Assembly (NCBI RefSeq): GCF_900698905.1
Contig: NZ_LR217707.1
Coordinates: 310,001-374,000 of the forward strand
Length of the DNA stretch: 64,000 bases
Direction of reading: 5' to 3'
DNA from: Buchnera aphidicola (Cinara kochiana kochiana)
GTDB lineage: Bacteria; Pseudomonadota; Gammaproteobacteria; Enterobacterales; Enterobacteriaceae
Under the pieces are notes generated by a model that saw nothing but the letters and a program-made list of their open reading frames with translations, ran no database searches and was not told where the DNA came from. The position numbers and the translations under genes were made by a program. Below, one piece after another: positions 9,902 through 19,114 of this stretch; position 1 is the stretch's first letter, and every line of letters begins with the position of its first letter.

Positions 9902-11155
9902 ATGTGTAATATACCAAATATACAAAAAAAAATGTTAACACACAACAATATTATGTATTTAATCAAAAAATATAAAACTCCTATATGGGTTTATAATGCC
10001 AATATAATCATCAAACAAATAAAAAAATTAGAAAAATTTGATATTATTCGTTTTGCACAAAAATCTTGTTCCAATATACATATTTTAAAACTAATGAAAA
10101 AAAATAATGTTAAAATTGATGCTGTTTCATTAGGAGAAATAAAAAGAGCTATTATAGCAGGATTTAAACCAAATAATAACGATATAGTATTTACATCAGA
10201 TATTTTAGAAAATAAAGTTCTTAGAGAAGTAATTCAAAAAAAAATTCCAGTAAATGCTGGATCAGTAGATATGTTAAAAAAAATAGGAAAAGTATCTCCA
10301 GGTCACTCTGTTTGGATTAGAATTAATCCTAAATTCGGTAATGGACATCATATAAAAACTAATACCGGAGGTGATACCAGCAAACATGGAATCTGGAACC
10401 CTATAGAAGCATTATCAATTATTAATCAATATAATTTAAATCTTATTGGATTGCATATGCATATTGGATCTGGAGTTAATACAGAAAATCTATATCAAGT
10501 TTGTAAATCTATGAAAAAAAATGCTATTCAGTTAAATAAAAAAATAAAATTTATATCTGCGGGAGGTGGATTAAAAATTCCTTATTCAGACCAAGATAAA
10601 GAAACAGATATAGAAAATTACTACAATAAATGGAATCATACAAAAAAAATAATCTCTTCTACTTTAAAATGTCCTATTAAATTAGAAATTGAACCAGGTC
10701 GATTTTTAGTAGGTCAATCCGGGATATTAATTGCTAAAGTATATACTGTAAAAAATATGGGAAATAATACATTTGTACTAATAAACTCAGGATTTAATGA
10801 TTTAATAAGACCCACTTTATATGGTAGCTATCACAAAATATCAGTAATGTACCAAAACATAAAAAATAAAAATAATATACCTATGATCAAAAGTATTATT
10901 GCTGGACCATTATGTGAATCAGGAGACGTGTTTACAGTAAAAGAAACAGGCATTATATTTCCTAGAATTCTTCCTCAAGTTAGTCCTGGAGACTATATTA
11001 TTATTCATGATACTGGTGCTTATGGAGCCTCTATGTCATCCAATTATAATAGTAGACCTTTTATTCCAGAGATTTTATATATAAAAGAAAAATTTAAATT
11101 AATTAGACGACGCCAAACTATACAAGAAATGTTATCGCTGGAAACATCTATATAA
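9902..11155 (+). CDS. lysA: Diaminopimelate decarboxylase
   Basis: A 417-residue PLP-dependent enzyme of fold type III (E. coli LysA 420). The PLP lysine lies in RFAQKSC near residue 48; HIGSG (about 196), the phosphate-binding GGGLKIPY (about 222), EPGRF and the CESGDVF dimer-interface motif (about 340) are all present. It catalyses the last lysine step, meso-diaminopimelate to lysine, an essential amino acid supplied to the host in Buchnera-type symbiosis. asd of the same pathway is in this window. A GGA motif precedes the ATG. In other Buchnera I recall lgt and thyA following; here the next gene is miaB. Confidence 0.97.
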   Translation: MCNIPNIQKKMLTHNNIMYLIKKYKTPIWVYNANIIIKQIKKLEKFDIIRFAQKSCSNIHILKLMKKNNVKIDAVSLGEIKRAIIAGFKPNNNDIVFTSDILENKVLREVIQKKIPVNAGSVDMLKKIGKVSPGHSVWIRINPKFGNGHHIKTNTGGDTSKHGIWNPIEALSIINQYNLNLIGLHMHIGSGVNTENLYQVCKSMKKNAIQLNKKIKFISAGGGLKIPYSDQDKETDIENYYNKWNHTKKIISSTLKCPIKLEIEPGRFLVGQSGILIAKVYTVKNMGNNTFVLINSGFNDLIRPTLYGSYHKISVMYQNIKNKNNIPMIKSIIAGPLCESGDVFTVKETGIIFPRILPQVSPGDYIIIHDTGAYGASMSSNYNSRPFIPEILYIKEKFKLIRRRQTIQEMLSLETSI

Positions 11156-11293
11156 AAAATAACCAATAAATTATCCATAAACAAACTAATTAAATTTTTT
11201 ATATAAATTATTAAAAATAATGATATTATATTATAATAATAAAAATTAAAATATATTAAAAATAAAATAATTGGTTAAATATAAATATTACTT

Positions 11294-12640
11294 ATGAATA
11301 TCAATATAATTAAAAAAAAAATATATATAAAAACATGGGGTTGTCAGATGAATGACCATGACTCTTCCATTATTGCTAATATATTAACTAAAAATAATAA
11401 TTATGTTATTACAAAAATACCAGAAAAATCTGATATTTTAATTTTAAATACATGCTCCATCAGAGAAAAAGCTCAAGAAAAATTATTTCATCAATTAGGA
11501 CGTTGGAGAAAAATAAAGCAAAAAAAATCTAGTGTATTAATAGCAGTTGGCGGATGCGTAGCTGCTCAAGAAGGAAAAAAAATTTACAAACGCGCTAAAT
11601 TTGTTGATATTATTTTTGGACCTCAAACTTTACATAAACTACCTAAATTAATTCAGAAATCTTATAAAAATAAAACTTTAATAATTGATATAGAAACACA
11701 ATCATTAAAAAAATTTAATTATTCCATTAATACGAAAATAAATAAAAAATTTACTTCATTCGTTACCATTATAGAAGGATGCAATAAATATTGTTCTTTC
11801 TGCATTGTACCTTATACAAGAGGTGCAGAAGTTAGTAGGAATCAAATAGATATATTATCAGAAATTAAACAACTAGCTAAAATTGGTGTGCGAGAAATAA
11901 TTTTGTTAGGACAAAATGTAAATGCATATTGTACAGATGATATCATTAATAAAAAAAAATATAGATTTTCAGATTTATTATATTCTATATCAGAAATCCC
12001 GAAAATTGATAGAATCAGATATATTACCAGTCACCCAATGGAATTTAGTGATGATATTATAGAAGCTTACAGATATATTCCACAATTAACGAATTTTTTA
12101 CATTTACCCGTACAAAGCGGATCAAATAAGATTTTAAAATTAATGAAAAGAGGTTATTCAGTAGAAGATTACGAAAATATAGTTTATAAACTAAAATCTA
12201 TTCGACCTACAATTAGTATAAGTTCTGATTTCATTATCGGTTTTCCTGGAGAAACTCATCATGATTTTCAGCAAACACTACAATTGATTTCAAAAATTAA
12301 TTTTGATACAAGTTATAGCTTTATATATTCTAAAAGACCAGGTACACGAGCCTCTAAATTAATAGATAATACTCCAATAGAAGAAAAAAAAAATCGACTA
12401 TTTATACTACAAAAAAAAATTGCACAACAATCTTTTCAGTGGAGAAGAAGAATGTTGGGTACAACTCAATCCGTATTAGTAGAAGGATACACAAAAAATA
12501 ATACTCAAAATTTATATGGAAGAACAGAAAATAATAGAATTATTTTTTTTAAAGGAAACAGTGAATTAATTGGACAATTTGTATCATTAAAAATAACAGA
12601 TATCAATTATCATACATATTTAAAAGGACATATTAATTAA
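11294..12640 (+). CDS. miaB: tRNA-2-methylthio-N6-dimethylallyladenosine synthase
   Basis: A 448-residue radical-SAM methylthiotransferase (E. coli 474). The N-terminal UPF0004 domain keeps its three cluster cysteines (in KTWGCQMN, NTCSIR and GGCVAAQ); the radical-SAM motif CNKYCSFC is near residue 164, and a TRAM domain closes the protein. It methylthiolates A37 of tRNAs reading UNN codons. YgfZ, which supports MiaB in E. coli, is also encoded in this window. Confidence 0.97.
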   Translation: MNINIIKKKIYIKTWGCQMNDHDSSIIANILTKNNNYVITKIPEKSDILILNTCSIREKAQEKLFHQLGRWRKIKQKKSSVLIAVGGCVAAQEGKKIYKRAKFVDIIFGPQTLHKLPKLIQKSYKNKTLIIDIETQSLKKFNYSINTKINKKFTSFVTIIEGCNKYCSFCIVPYTRGAEVSRNQIDILSEIKQLAKIGVREIILLGQNVNAYCTDDIINKKKYRFSDLLYSISEIPKIDRIRYITSHPMEFSDDIIEAYRYIPQLTNFLHLPVQSGSNKILKLMKRGYSVEDYENIVYKLKSIRPTISISSDFIIGFPGETHHDFQQTLQLISKINFDTSYSFIYSKRPGTRASKLIDNTPIEEKKNRLFILQKKIAQQSFQWRRRMLGTTQSVLVEGYTKNNTQNLYGRTENNRIIFFKGNSELIGQFVSLKITDINYHTYLKGHIN

Positions 12641-12705
12641 AAATTAATAAAATTAAAATAAACAAAATCAACTATAATTTATACAAATAAACTGATTAAA
12701 AAAAT

Positions 12706-13163
12706 ATGAAAATATATATACAAGTTATATGTAAAAAAAAATATTTTTTCCCAAAAAACAATTTTTTTTATCATGGTTGAAAAAAATATTTTTTTCAAAA
12801 AAAATAGAAATTACAATTAGATTAGTAGATATAAAAGAAATAACATACTTAAATAAAAAATATAGAAGAAAAAACATACCCACAAATGTATTATCGTTTC
12901 CATCTACAGAAAACATCAATATAAAACATAAATTTTATAATTATATAGGGGATATTATTTTATGTCCAAATTATATTAATAAAGAAGCTTTATTGCTAAA
13001 AAAAGATAGACTAGAACATTGGGCGCATATGGTCATTCATTCTACACTACATTTATTACATTATACACATAACAATAAAAAATCAAGAAACAAAATGCAA
13101 AATATTGAAAAAGAAATAATGATAAAACTAGGATTTCGTAATCCATATAAATATCACATATAA
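12706..13163 (+). pseudogene. ybeY: Endoribonuclease YbeY, broken by one frameshift at a poly(A) run
   Basis: YbeY is a zinc RNase for 16S rRNA maturation and ribosome quality control. From the ATG at 12706 the frame runs 24 codons and stops after a run of nine A (12733-12741). The frame from 12735 onward continues with strong YbeY similarity: an FFLSWLKKIFF helix, TIRLVD, the TNVLSFP motif and the metal-binding HSTLHLLHYTH histidines. One extra A in the run would give an uninterrupted 152-residue protein (E. coli YbeY 155). A TTG at 12777 could start a shortened form of 128 residues lacking the first ~24 residues. It may be a real mutation rescued by transcriptional slippage, a sequencing error, or a shortened protein; the catalytic part is intact. 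Confidence 0.8.
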
Positions 13164-13455
13164 ATTAAAATTAAATATTAAGTTTAATTATATTTATTAA
13201 TACAATTATGTACACATAGTATCTTTGTTAATGTAATTTATACACAAATATATTAATATATATTTTTATATAAAATATAAAGATATAAATTTAATAAAAA
13301 ATTATATTAAAAATTTGATATATTAGTATATATACAAAATTATATTATATATAAATCAATATCCAAAATAAATTTATAATTTATTTAATCATTCAAAAAT
13401 TTATATAAAAATATTTTTTTAAAAATTTAAAAATTAAATTTATTGATAGGAAAAT

Positions 13456-16029
13456 ATGGAAGATATTAGTTATAATCCAAAAAAAATAGAATCTGTTGTT
13501 CAAAAGCACTGGATAAAAAATAAAACATTTTCTGTAATTGAAGATAAAACGAAAAAAAAATTTTATTGTCTACCTATGATTCCATATCCATCAGGTAAAT
13601 TGCATATGGGTCACGTTCGCAATTATACAATCAGTGATGTAATTTCACGTTATCAAAGAATGTTAGGAAAAAACGTATTACAGCCAATTGGTTGGGATGC
13701 TTTTGGTTTACCGGCCGAAGAAACAGCTATCAAAAAAGGTATTTCACCCCATAAATGGACGCTAAAAAATATTTCCATTATGAAAAAACAACTACAATCA
13801 CTTGGATTCAGTTATGATTGGAGTAGAGAAATTACTACATGCCAACCTAAATATTATCGCTGGGAACAATCATTTTTTATAAAATTATTCAAAAAAAATC
13901 TCGTTTATAAAAAAAAAACTGTAGTAAATTGGTGTAGTGTTGATAATACTGTTCTTGCTAATGAACAAGCTCAAAATGGTCAATGTTGGAGATGCGGATC
14001 TAAAATTACGTTTAAAAAAATATCACAGTGGTTTATTAAAATCACCGCATATGCTGAAGAATTACTACAAGATCTAAAATTATTAAACCAATGGCCTAAA
14101 GAAGTAATTACTATGCAGAAAAACTGGATAGGAAAATCCGAAGGTATTAAAATAAAATGTAAAATAGAAGATAAAAATTATTTTTTAAACATATATACGA
14201 CAAAACCTGAAACTATAATGGGTATAACTTTTTTTGCTATATCTATACATCATCCATTAATTTCTACTATTATTAAAAATAATAGTCAAATTAATCAATT
14301 TTTAAAAAAAAATATAGACCTTTTCAATACTGATTTTAAAAATAGCAATAATTTATTTGGTATTAATACAAATTTATTGGTATCACATCCTATTACTCAC
14401 AAAAAAATACCATTATGGATAACAAATTACGTACGACATGATTATGCTACTGGAGCAATTATGGCGGTACCAGGTCATAATAAAATAGATTATTCTTTTG
14501 CTAAAATCTATAATATTCCAATTAAATTAATATTTTCTAATATTAATAATAAAAATATAGAAAAAAAAATAATTTTAATAAATTCTTCAAAATTTAATAA
14601 TTTATCGATAAAACAAGCTCGTAAAAAAATTACCAAAACACTTATTAAAAAAAAAATAGCTAAATTATATAAATATTATAAAATAAAAGATTGGTGTATC
14701 TCTCGACAAAGATATTGGGGTACTCCTATTCCTATGATTATTAATCACAAAAATAATATATTACCAGTTCCAGAAACAGAGTTACCAGTTATATTACCCA
14801 AATATATACATCAAGATAAATATACACAATCACTAAAGTCATATAATAAATGGCTAAAAACAAAAATATATGGAGAAAAAGTAACCAGAGAAAGTGATAC
14901 ATTTGATACTTTTATGGAATCTTCTTGGTATTATGCGCGATATACTAATACCAATTTTGATACAGATATTTTAGATACTAAATCTACTAAATATTGGTTA
15001 CCTGTAGACCAGTATATTGGAGGGATTGAACATGCAGTGATGCATTTAATATATTTTAGATTTTATCACAAGTTATTACGTGATTTTGGATACGTTAATT
15101 CCCCAGAGCCAGTAAAAAAACTAACCTGTCAGGGTATGGTAATAATAGATTCATTTTATATACAAAACGATGATGGAAGTAAAAAATGGTTATCGCCATC
15201 TAAACTAGATATTGATCGAAATAAAAATGGTAAGATTATAAAGATCTCAAAAAAAAATTGTTTACATAAAATTATATATGCTGGTAAAATAAAAATGTCA
15301 AAATCTAAAAATAATGGAATTGATCCTCACTTAATTGTTAATCAATATGGTGCTGATACATTACGATTATTTTTAATGTTTGCTGCACCTATACATAAAT
15401 CACTGGAATGGAATTCCAGCAGCATAATAGGAATGCATAGATTTTTAAAAAAAATATGGACCTTCGTATATACCAATAAAATTAAAAATATCAAAAATTC
15501 ATCTAATGATATTCTATATAATCAAAAAAATATAAAATATAAATTAAATGATACTATCATTCATGTTACTAATAACATTAAAAACGATAATTCATTCAAT
15601 ACAGCTATTGCGCATATCATGAAATTTTTTAATTATATTGAAGATATGTACAATAAAAATAAAATAAATTATAAAAACTTAAAAAAATCTTTAGAAAGTA
15701 TTATTAAAATGTTATATCCGTTTACACCACACATTTGTTTTATATTGTGGAAAAAAATAAATGGAAAAAAATATTGTATTGATACCGAAAAATGGCCGTC
15801 CATTAATAATAATCTTACTATAAAAAAAACTTCAATAGTTGTTGTACAAATCCATGGAAAAAAAAGAAATATTATTAATATTAAAAATAATTTATCAAAA
15901 CAGGATGTTATCAACATAATAATAACTAAAAAAGAAATAAAAAAACATTTTTATAATAAAACTATTAAAAAGGTGATTTATATACCCAATAAAGTTATTA
16001 ACTTTATTTTAGAGACAAATAAAAAATAA
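13456..16029 (+). CDS. leuS: Leucyl-tRNA synthetase
   Basis: An 857-residue class Ia synthetase (E. coli 860). The HIGH motif appears as HMGH (within SGKLHMGHVRN, about 49-52), a CP1 editing domain occupies about 220-420, and the KMSKS motif is intact (KIKMSKSKNNG, about 617). It charges tRNA-Leu. A strong AGGAAAAT lies directly before the ATG. Four bases after its stop begins holA, the conserved leuS-holA pairing; lptE, which lies between them in E. coli, is missing. Confidence 0.98.
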   Translation: MEDISYNPKKIESVVQKHWIKNKTFSVIEDKTKKKFYCLPMIPYPSGKLHMGHVRNYTISDVISRYQRMLGKNVLQPIGWDAFGLPAEETAIKKGISPHKWTLKNISIMKKQLQSLGFSYDWSREITTCQPKYYRWEQSFFIKLFKKNLVYKKKTVVNWCSVDNTVLANEQAQNGQCWRCGSKITFKKISQWFIKITAYAEELLQDLKLLNQWPKEVITMQKNWIGKSEGIKIKCKIEDKNYFLNIYTTKPETIMGITFFAISIHHPLISTIIKNNSQINQFLKKNIDLFNTDFKNSNNLFGINTNLLVSHPITHKKIPLWITNYVRHDYATGAIMAVPGHNKIDYSFAKIYNIPIKLIFSNINNKNIEKKIILINSSKFNNLSIKQARKKITKTLIKKKIAKLYKYYKIKDWCISRQRYWGTPIPMIINHKNNILPVPETELPVILPKYIHQDKYTQSLKSYNKWLKTKIYGEKVTRESDTFDTFMESSWYYARYTNTNFDTDILDTKSTKYWLPVDQYIGGIEHAVMHLIYFRFYHKLLRDFGYVNSPEPVKKLTCQGMVIIDSFYIQNDDGSKKWLSPSKLDIDRNKNGKIIKISKKNCLHKIIYAGKIKMSKSKNNGIDPHLIVNQYGADTLRLFLMFAAPIHKSLEWNSSSIIGMHRFLKKIWTFVYTNKIKNIKNSSNDILYNQKNIKYKLNDTIIHVTNNIKNDNSFNTAIAHIMKFFNYIEDMYNKNKINYKNLKKSLESIIKMLYPFTPHICFILWKKINGKKYCIDTEKWPSINNNLTIKKTSIVVVQIHGKKRNIINIKNNLSKQDVINIIITKKEIKKHFYNKTIKKVIYIPNKVINFILETNKK

Positions 16030-16033
16030 TATC

Positions 16034-17030
16034 ATGATTATAGATACTATTAATTTAAAAAAATATATATATAAAAATAAAATTTTAACATATATAATAT
16101 TAGAATCTGAATATATTTTTATAAAAGAAAATAAAGAAATTATTTTTAATTATATTAAAAAAAAAAAAAAAAATCAAAAAAATTAATATAACAATATCTA
16201 ATAATAATGATTGGAAAAATGTTTTTAATCAATTAAAACAACAAAATTTATTTTCTACAATACAATTATTAAATATAACTATATATGATTCTATTTTGTC
16301 TAAAGATTTACAAAATAATTTAAATCGAATAAAGCATTATTCTAATAATAAAGATATAAAAATTTTTAATTTTCCTCATCTCAATAATATTAAATCATAT
16401 AATCATTTTTTTTCTTGTTATACTAAAAATTTAGGAGTAATAATAAATAATTCATTTTCATACACAAAAAACATACATCAATGGATTCATAATAAAATTA
16501 AAAAAAATAATATTAATATTAATTCATCTGCAAAAAATTTTTTATTAATAAATAGCCCCATAAATATAAGCTTATTTTCAAATTTAATAGAAAATATAAT
16601 ATTTTTATATCCAAATACTATAATTACATTAAATATTTTATATAATTATTTTAAAAAAATTCAAATATTTGATTATTATGACTGGATTAAATCAATTGTA
16701 GTTACTAATAAAATTCATGCACTTAAAATTTTATTAAAACTAAAAAAACAAAAATATGATTTTAATATTCTAATAAATGCTTATAAAACATTAATTTATA
16801 TAATTTTATTATATAAAAAAAAATTTTTTATACCAAATAACTATAAAAATTTTATTATTTATAAAAAGAAAATAATGCAATTATCATTATTTTCTTTAAT
16901 AAAAAAAAATAATATTAAAATAATCTTATTAGCATTAAAAATATTAAAAAAAATTGAATTATGCGTACATCATAATCAAATAGAAATTATTTGGATGCAT
17001 CTAAAAACACTATCAATTATTTTAGATTAA
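16034..17030 (+). pseudogene. holA: DNA polymerase III delta subunit, frameshifted at a run of 17 A
   Basis: HolA is the clamp-loader wrench that opens the beta sliding clamp. From ATG 16034 the frame runs 50 codons through an A17 run (16157-16173) and then stops at 16184. Removing one A (or adding two) joins it to the frame that stays open to 17030. The joined product is 331 residues (E. coli 343) and aligns with HolA across the junction, for example NNNDWKNVFNQL against the DWNAIF region, then FDYYDWIKSIV and KIHALKILLKLK later. Without correction the cell would lack delta, an essential clamp-loader subunit, so transcriptional slippage on the A17 run or a base-calling error is likely. The TTG at 16296 is not a credible natural start. 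Confidence 0.8.
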
Positions 17031-17100
17031 TATATTTTATATATATAAAAAATTATAAATATTTTATTTTTAATAAAACTATATACATGAGAAATATATC

Positions 17101-17328
17101 ATGAAATATACATTAAATTTATTAGGATTACGATGTCCAGAAGTAATCATGACATTACGAAAAACTGCAAGAAAACTAAAAAAAGGACAAAAAATTTTTT
17201 TATTAACAGATGATAAATTTAGTAATAAAGATATTATTTTGTTTTGTAGATTTATGAAACATAGATTATTATCTATGTCATCCGATAAAATTCCATATAC
17301 ATATTTAATTGAAATTAAAACAAAATAA
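17101..17328 (+). CDS. tusA: Sulfur carrier protein TusA
   Basis: A 75-residue protein of the TusA/SirA family (E. coli 81). The active cysteine sits in LGLRCPE near residue 15, matching LGLRCPEPVM of E. coli. It relays persulfide sulfur from IscS towards TusBCD-TusE-MnmA for 2-thiouridine in tRNAs for Lys, Glu and Gln; tusE is also in this window. The second proline of the family CPxP motif is replaced, giving CPEV. A GAG motif lies 7 bases before the ATG. It converges on asd with only 25 bases between the stop codons, including an (AAT)n-like repeat. Confidence 0.93.
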   Translation: MKYTLNLLGLRCPEVIMTLRKTARKLKKGQKIFLLTDDKFSNKDIILFCRFMKHRLLSMSSDKIPYTYLIEIKTK

Positions 17329-17353
17329 ATAAAAATAATAATAATAATAAAAT

Positions 17354-18466
17354 TTATTGATTTATTAATATATTTAAAATACGGCGTAACGGTTCAGCTG
17401 CTCCCCATAATAATTGATCTCCTACAGAAAATACAGATAAATATTTTTTTCCAATATTTAACTTTTTAATACGACCAATAGGAATATTTAATGTACCAGT
17501 GACTTGTAATGGATTTAATTCATTCATTGTAGAATCAAAGTTATTATCTACAACTTGTACCCATGAATTATGTGAAGAAAGTAAAGATTTAATTGATTCT
17601 ACAGAAATATCATGGCGTAATTTTATCGTAAAAGATTGACTATGACACCGTAAGGAAGGCACTCTAACGCATACTCCATCAATAAGAATATTCTTTTTAG
17701 AATTTAATATTTTATTAGTTTCCACAGTACCTTTCCATTCTTCCCTGGTTTGACCATTATTCATAGATGTATCAATCCATGGAAATAAATTTCCTAATAA
17801 CGGTCCTTTTAATTTCGTATTAGAATAATTAATCTTATTTAGCGAAGAAGTAAATATTTTTTCTATTTCTAGTATAGATTTTTTTGATGATAAATATACA
17901 GAAATATCTTTATAGACATAACCTATTTGTTTTAATAACTCTAACATACTCTGAGAGCCACTACCCGAAACAGATTGATATGTAGATACAGAAATCCATT
18001 TAATAAGATCTTGCGCAAATAAACCCCCTAAAGCCATTAACATCAAACTAACTGTACAATTTCCGCCAACAAATGTTTTAATACCTTTCTCTATACCCAA
18101 TTGAATATCATTAAAATTAATTGGATCTAACACAATAATTGATTTCTTATCCATTCTCAAATAAGAAGATGCATCAATCCAATAACCTTTCCACCCAATA
18201 TCTTGTAATTTTGTATAAATTTTTTTAGTATATTTTTCTCCCTGACATGAAATAATGATATCTAATGTAGTTAAATATTCAATATTATATGCATCTTCTA
18301 AACGTGAAGAAACTCGGTTCAATACGTTTGGCGGCATACCATATATCTGTGATGTAGTAAAAAATACTGAATTAAAATTTAAAAAGTCATTATTTTTCTG
18401 TAAACGATCCAATAAAACTGATCCTACCATTCCCCTCCACCCAACAAAACCTACTAATTTTTTCAT
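17354..18466 (-). CDS. asd: Aspartate-semialdehyde dehydrogenase
   Basis: A 370-residue enzyme (E. coli 367). The NADP-binding GWRGMVGS is at about 9-16, the catalytic cysteine is in GGNCTVSLM near 135, and the substrate-binding and catalytic segment CHSQSFTIKL with its histidine lies near 275. It makes aspartate semialdehyde, the branch point for lysine (with lysA here), threonine and methionine. I choose ATG 18466 because the protein then starts MKKLVGFVGWRG like E. coli; an in-frame extension to 18496 adds ten unrelated residues. Confidence 0.96.
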   Translation of the reverse strand: MKKLVGFVGWRGMVGSVLLDRLQKNNDFLNFNSVFFTTSQIYGMPPNVLNRVSSRLEDAYNIEYLTTLDIIISCQGEKYTKKIYTKLQDIGWKGYWIDASSYLRMDKKSIIVLDPINFNDIQLGIEKGIKTFVGGNCTVSLMLMALGGLFAQDLIKWISVSTYQSVSGSGSQSMLELLKQIGYVYKDISVYLSSKKSILEIEKIFTSSLNKINYSNTKLKGPLLGNLFPWIDTSMNNGQTREEWKGTVETNKILNSKKNILIDGVCVRVPSLRCHSQSFTIKLRHDISVESIKSLLSSHNSWVQVVDNNFDSTMNELNPLQVTGTLNIPIGRIKKLNIGKKYLSVFSVGDQLLWGAAEPLRRILNILINQ

Positions 18467-18670
18467 AATAATAATTCTCAATATTAAAATAAACATAATA
18501 AATATTAAATATAATCTATTGATATCACTAAATCAAATATTTAATATTATATTAACTAGAGTAACCAGAGTAACTACAATATAAAAATTTTTATATTAAC
18601 TATAATATTAATATATAATATTTTATAAATTTTATATTTATAAAATAAAACATAATATTAAAATATTATT

Positions 18671-18698
18671 TTGACAATATAAATATTATTTATATTAT
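18671..18698 (+). promoter_or_regulatory. Candidate sigma-70 promoter upstream of pgk
   Basis: A perfect -35 TTGACA (18671-18676) and -10 TATTAT (18693-18698) are separated by 16 bases. It lies about 415 bases upstream of pgk, so it drives either a long pgk-fbaA leader or a separate small transcript. Confidence 0.45.
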
Positions 18699-18744
18699 TA
18701 AAAATATTATCAAATATATTATGAAAATCAATTATATTAATTAC

Positions 18745-18761
18745 ATAGATGTTTCATCTAT
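18745..18761. repeat. Perfect 7-bp hairpin ATAGATG-TTT-CATCTAT
   Basis: A perfect inverted repeat with a 3-base loop lies about 47 bases downstream of the candidate promoter at 18671, followed by an A/T-rich stretch with a TTTT. A second 7-bp hairpin (TTATATT/AATATAA) follows at 18775-18792. They could end a short RNA; chance formation cannot be excluded. Confidence 0.35.
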
Positions 18762-19114
18762 ATTATTAATTTTATTATATTTTCCAATATAATGAAAGCA
18801 AATAAATTAAAATTACTTAAAATTTTTATATAAAAACATAACAAATTATTATTTATATTTAATAAATAAAATATAAAAAATTTAAAAAACAAGTTATCAA
18901 CATAACATATATTATATTAATAATAATTAATATTAAATAATACTATATACGCATATAGAAATAATATGATATATGTAGTATATATATCATATTTATCCAA
19001 TAAGACGGATAATCAAAAATTGAATATACTATATCTAGACTAAAAATTCATGACTTGCTGTATAGTTTTTATTATTAAAAATATTTCACATATATAAAAT
19101 ATAAGGATAAAAGA

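Larger units (their letters stand above)
18467..19114. other. 648-base gene-free region between asd and pgk
   Basis: This is the longest gap in the window. It lies between divergent asd and pgk and is extremely AT-rich. I see no conserved open frame, tRNA or rRNA. It holds a good plus-strand promoter (18671-18698), hairpins at 18745-18761 and 18775-18792, an isolated TTATCAACA (DnaA-box-like) near 18896, and an imperfect TTATCC/GGATAA hairpin near 18996-19015. It may be the eroded site of a lost gene, a long pgk leader, or contain a small RNA. Confidence 0.55.

Noticed and set aside
12777-13163. A separate 128-residue gene starting with TTG
   Set aside because: It has no SD motif and lacks the N-terminal part that is readable in the adjacent frame; treated as part of ybeY with a frame break.
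16296-17030. A separate 244-residue gene starting with TTG
   Set aside because: HolA similarity extends upstream in the same frame to the A17 run; the TTG has no SD and lies mid-domain.
17329-17353. (AAT)n repeat between tusA and asd
   Set aside because: A short low-complexity tract typical of AT-rich spacers; no evidence of function.
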